Assembly: GCA_937877295.1 (NCBI GenBank)
Contig: CALFIV010000078.1
Span: 1 to 6,734 of the forward strand
Reading direction: 5' to 3'
DNA length: 6,734 bases
Origin: an uncultured Clostridia bacterium
Lineage (GTDB): Bacteria; Bacillota_A; Clostridia; Christensenellales; CAG-138
The notes under the pieces were generated by a model. The model saw only the letters and a list, made by a program, of their open reading frames with translations. It was not told the origin of the DNA and ran no database searches. This document shows, one piece after another, positions 4,811 through 6,734 of this stretch. Made by a program: the position numbers and the translations under genes. Each line of letters begins with the position of its first letter. Positions within the stretch are counted from its first letter, which is position 1.

Positions 4811-5542
4811 TTACGTTACCGTATCTTTGGGCGGAAACCGCACCGCCGGGCGGTGATCCTTGCCGATCAAAAAGCCGACCGCCGCGGCGATCGCACCGAG
4901 CGTTTCCGTGAGCATATCGTTCATCGTGTCGATCAGGCCGACGTCGATGTAGCCTGAAAGATTTACGCTGTTGACCGTTATGCTTTCGATCGGATCGATC
5001 GAACCGATCTCGCCGTACGCATCTGCAAGCAATCTGGAGTACATATCGGTCAAATAGGTATCGCGCTGCATATCCAAATGAAATGCCCGATCGCAAAAAT
5101 ACTCGTAAAACTCCCAGATGGCCGCCGCCGCGATCGAGGAGATCAGCATGAACGTAAACGTCAGCCACCGCGGCGAGGGCTGTCTCCGGTTCAGAAAGTA
5201 CAGCACATACTGCCCGACGATCGCAAACGTAATGCCGCCCGCCGCATGCAGCAGCTTGTCCCAGCAGCCGACGCGATCATAAAAGTCGAAGTTGTGTCCG
5301 AACAGCACGCCGAGCACGTACAGGTGCACAAATACCGTCAGCCAGTCGGCCGGGAAGATCGAAAAGCGCGTGATCCACAGCGGTACAGCCGCTAAAGCCG
5401 CGACACAAACCGACAGCAGAACCTTGTCGATCGTCCGTTCGATCAGAAAACGAATCACGCAGTACAGACAGATCGCTTCGCTGAACGCAAAGGAAATGCG
5501 GGCAAGCGGCGAGACATGATACCGACGCAGCGTCATGTGCAT
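4811..5542 (-). CDS. DUF2238/YjdF-like multi-pass membrane protein
   Basis: This is a 243-residue integral membrane protein of unknown function. Hydrophobic segments lie at about 15-33, 42-59, 66-84, 98-117, 128-147 and 208-226. Family-like motifs are visible: WDKLLHAAGG (94-103), WEFYEYFCD (143-151) and DTMNDMLTETLGA (205-217). This His, Trp-Glu-x-x-Glu, Asp-Thr-x-x-Asp pattern of conserved polar residues within membrane helices matches the YjdF/DUF2238 group as I remember it. The ATG at 5542 lies one nucleotide after the metK stop (TGA-C-ATG), with a second ATG at 5536. There is no good Shine-Dalgarno site, so re-initiation after metK is likely. The link with metK is probably transcriptional only, since no methyl-transfer motif is seen. 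The conserved acidic and His residues could indicate a metal- or substrate-binding site, which is inference. Confidence 0.75.
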   Translation of the reverse strand: MHMTLRRYHVSPLARISFAFSEAICLYCVIRFLIERTIDKVLLSVCVAALAAVPLWITRFSIFPADWLTVFVHLYVLGVLFGHNFDFYDRVGCWDKLLHAAGGITFAIVGQYVLYFLNRRQPSPRWLTFTFMLISSIAAAAIWEFYEYFCDRAFHLDMQRDTYLTDMYSRLLADAYGEIGSIDPIESITVNSVNLSGYIDVGLIDTMNDMLTETLGAIAAAVGFLIGKDHRPAVRFPPKDTVT

Positions 5543-5543
5543 G

Positions 5544-6695
5544 TCAATTCCAATCGACCTGCTCCCACGGCATGTTCGCGGCGTTGTTCCCAAAATGCCC
5601 GTAGCATGAGAGCGGTTCATAGATCGGCCTTTTCAGATGGAGCTTCTGCTCGATGCCGTAAGGAGTCAGATCGGCTCGCGACTGAATCTCCTTGAGAATC
5701 TGCTCGGTCGGAACGGTTTCTGTTCCGAAGGTCTCCACATGCAGTGAGACTGGCTCGGCGACGCCGATCGCGTAGCCGATCTGCACTTCGCAACGCTGCG
5801 CCATCCCGGAGGAAACGATGTTCTTTGCAACATACCGCGCCATATACGCGCCGCTGCGATCGACCTTGGACGGATCCTTACCGGAAAACGCACCGCCGCC
5901 GTGTCGAGAGTATCCACCATAAGTGTCAACGATGATTTTGCGCCCCGTCAAGCCCGTATCGCCGAATGGTCCGCCGATAACGAAATTGCCCGTCGGGTTG
6001 ATAAAGAACTTTGTCTTTTCGTCTAAAAGTCCCGTCGGCTCAAGCACAGGGCGGATAATGTCGCGGATAATCGTGTCGCGGATTTGCTCCTGTTTCACTT
6101 CTGGGCTGTGCTGGTGGCTGATAACAACCGTGTCGATTCTCTTCGGCGTGTGTCCCTCATATTCCACGGTAACCTGTCCCTTTGCATCAGGGCGAAGCCA
6201 GCCGAGCGCGCCGCTCTTTCGCAGTTCTGTCGCCTTGAGCATCAATTTGTGAGAATACATAATCGGGGCTGGCATAAGCTCTGGCGTTTCTTTGCACGCA
6301 AAGCCGAACATCATTCCTTGGTCGCCTGCGCCCTGCTGACCTTCATATTCTTTCAAGCCCTTGCCGACAACACCTTGATTGATGTCTTTTGACTGCTCGT
6401 GAATCATATTCAAGACCGCCATCGAATCGCAATCCAAGCCATATGCAGCATTTGTGTAGCCGATTTTGCGCGCCACAGAACGAGCAATTTCCTGCACGTC
6501 AACATAGCCGCTCGTAGAAACCTCGCCGCCGACAAGCACAAGCGCAGTTGAAGCAAATGTTTCCACAGCAACGTGGCTTTCGCTGTCGTTTGCAAGGCAA
6601 GCATCAAGAATTGCGTCAGAAATCTGGTCGCACAATTTATCAGGGTGTCCTTCACCAACTGACTCTGAAGTAAAAAGATAATGTCTATTGTCCAT
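5544..6695 (-). CDS. metK: S-adenosylmethionine synthetase
   Basis: This cytoplasmic enzyme forms S-adenosylmethionine from methionine and ATP, releasing phosphate and pyrophosphate; it acts as a tetramer needing Mg and K ions. The product is 383 residues, full length for the family. Signature motifs are intact: GHPDK (16-20), the MetK signature [10 protein letters not shown] (122-131), and the glycine-rich loop [19 protein letters not shown] (266-284). The start at 6695 is preferred over the in-frame ATG at 6707 because that first ATG merges with the GGAG that sits 6 nt before the second one. The downstream membrane gene starts 1 nt after its stop. The part upstream of about 5877 (residues 1-273) has no GATC site and somewhat lower GC than the C-terminal part, which has six GATC in 333 bp. 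This suggests a mosaic gene. Function is not in doubt. Confidence 0.97.
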   Translation of the reverse strand: MDNRHYLFTSESVGEGHPDKLCDQISDAILDACLANDSESHVAVETFASTALVLVGGEVSTSGYVDVQEIARSVARKIGYTNAAYGLDCDSMAVLNMIHEQSKDINQGVVGKGLKEYEGQQGAGDQGMMFGFACKETPELMPAPIMYSHKLMLKATELRKSGALGWLRPDAKGQVTVEYEGHTPKRIDTVVISHQHSPEVKQEQIRDTIIRDIIRPVLEPTGLLDEKTKFFINPTGNFVIGGPFGDTGLTGRKIIVDTYGGYSRHGGGAFSGKDPSKVDRSGAYMARYVAKNIVSSGMAQRCEVQIGYAIGVAEPVSLHVETFGTETVPTEQILKEIQSRADLTPYGIEQKLHLKRPIYEPLSCYGHFGNNAANMPWEQVDWN

Positions 6696-6721
6696 TCTTT
6701 TCTCCATAAAAGTAAGAATTA

Positions 6722-6727
6722 ACTATA
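6722..6727 (-). promoter_or_regulatory. Possible -10 element of metK
   Basis: The minus strand reads TATAGT (6727-6722), 26 nt before the chosen metK ATG. The -35 would lie beyond the window edge. If this is the promoter, the leader is only about 20 nt, too short for a SAM riboswitch between it and the gene. Confidence 0.35.
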
Positions 6728-6734
6728 CAAACTC

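Noticed and set aside
6696..6734. SAM riboswitch in front of metK
   Set aside because: Only 39 nt of upstream sequence is visible and none of it resembles a SAM aptamer. Anything further upstream is outside the window.

Overview
The window looks like chromosomal DNA from a Clostridia-like member of the Bacillota. The evidence is a moderately GC-rich background (mostly 50-60% by eye), strong AGGAG/GGAGG ribosome binding sites, sigma-A-type promoters, a LexA operator of the Gram-positive (CGAAC-N4-GTTCG) type, and Bacillota-style gene families. I cannot name a genus.

Layout. Positions 1-127 are short non-coding DNA. A small helix-turn-helix gene of phage-regulator type lies on the minus strand (128-520), and a LexA box (551-564) sits on its promoter. 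A divergent plus-strand promoter (711-739) drives an unrecognised secreted or membrane-anchored protein (765-1559). Next comes about 410 bp without a conventional gene (1560-1972). It begins with tandem copies of a dispersed 'CAGAATGACA' repeat. It continues with an AT-richer segment arranged like an attenuator: a possible leader ORF, competing inverted repeats, a terminator-like hairpin, a GGAGG site and a 46-codon ORF that runs into the end of the next gene.

From 1973 to the right edge everything is on the minus strand. One tight operon (read right to left) encodes a diacylglycerol kinase, CdsA (CDP-diacylglycerol synthase) and a divergent PlsC-like acyltransferase. This is a compact phosphatidate-centred lipid module: DAG to PA, PA to CDP-DAG, and lysolipid acylation. 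A 300-bp gap upstream of it is full of inverted repeats and ends in a terminator-like hairpin about 30 nt before the kinase start, so it may be a regulatory leader. Upstream again, metK (S-adenosylmethionine synthetase) is followed 1 nt after its stop codon by a DUF2238/YjdF-like membrane protein.

The main points for follow-up are the SOS-type operator on the phage-like regulator, two separate attenuator-like regions (1693-1860 and 4540-4810), a composition break inside metK suggesting a mosaic gene, and an acyltransferase that lacks the canonical HX4D aspartate. No CRISPR array, rRNA, tRNA or intact transposase was seen.
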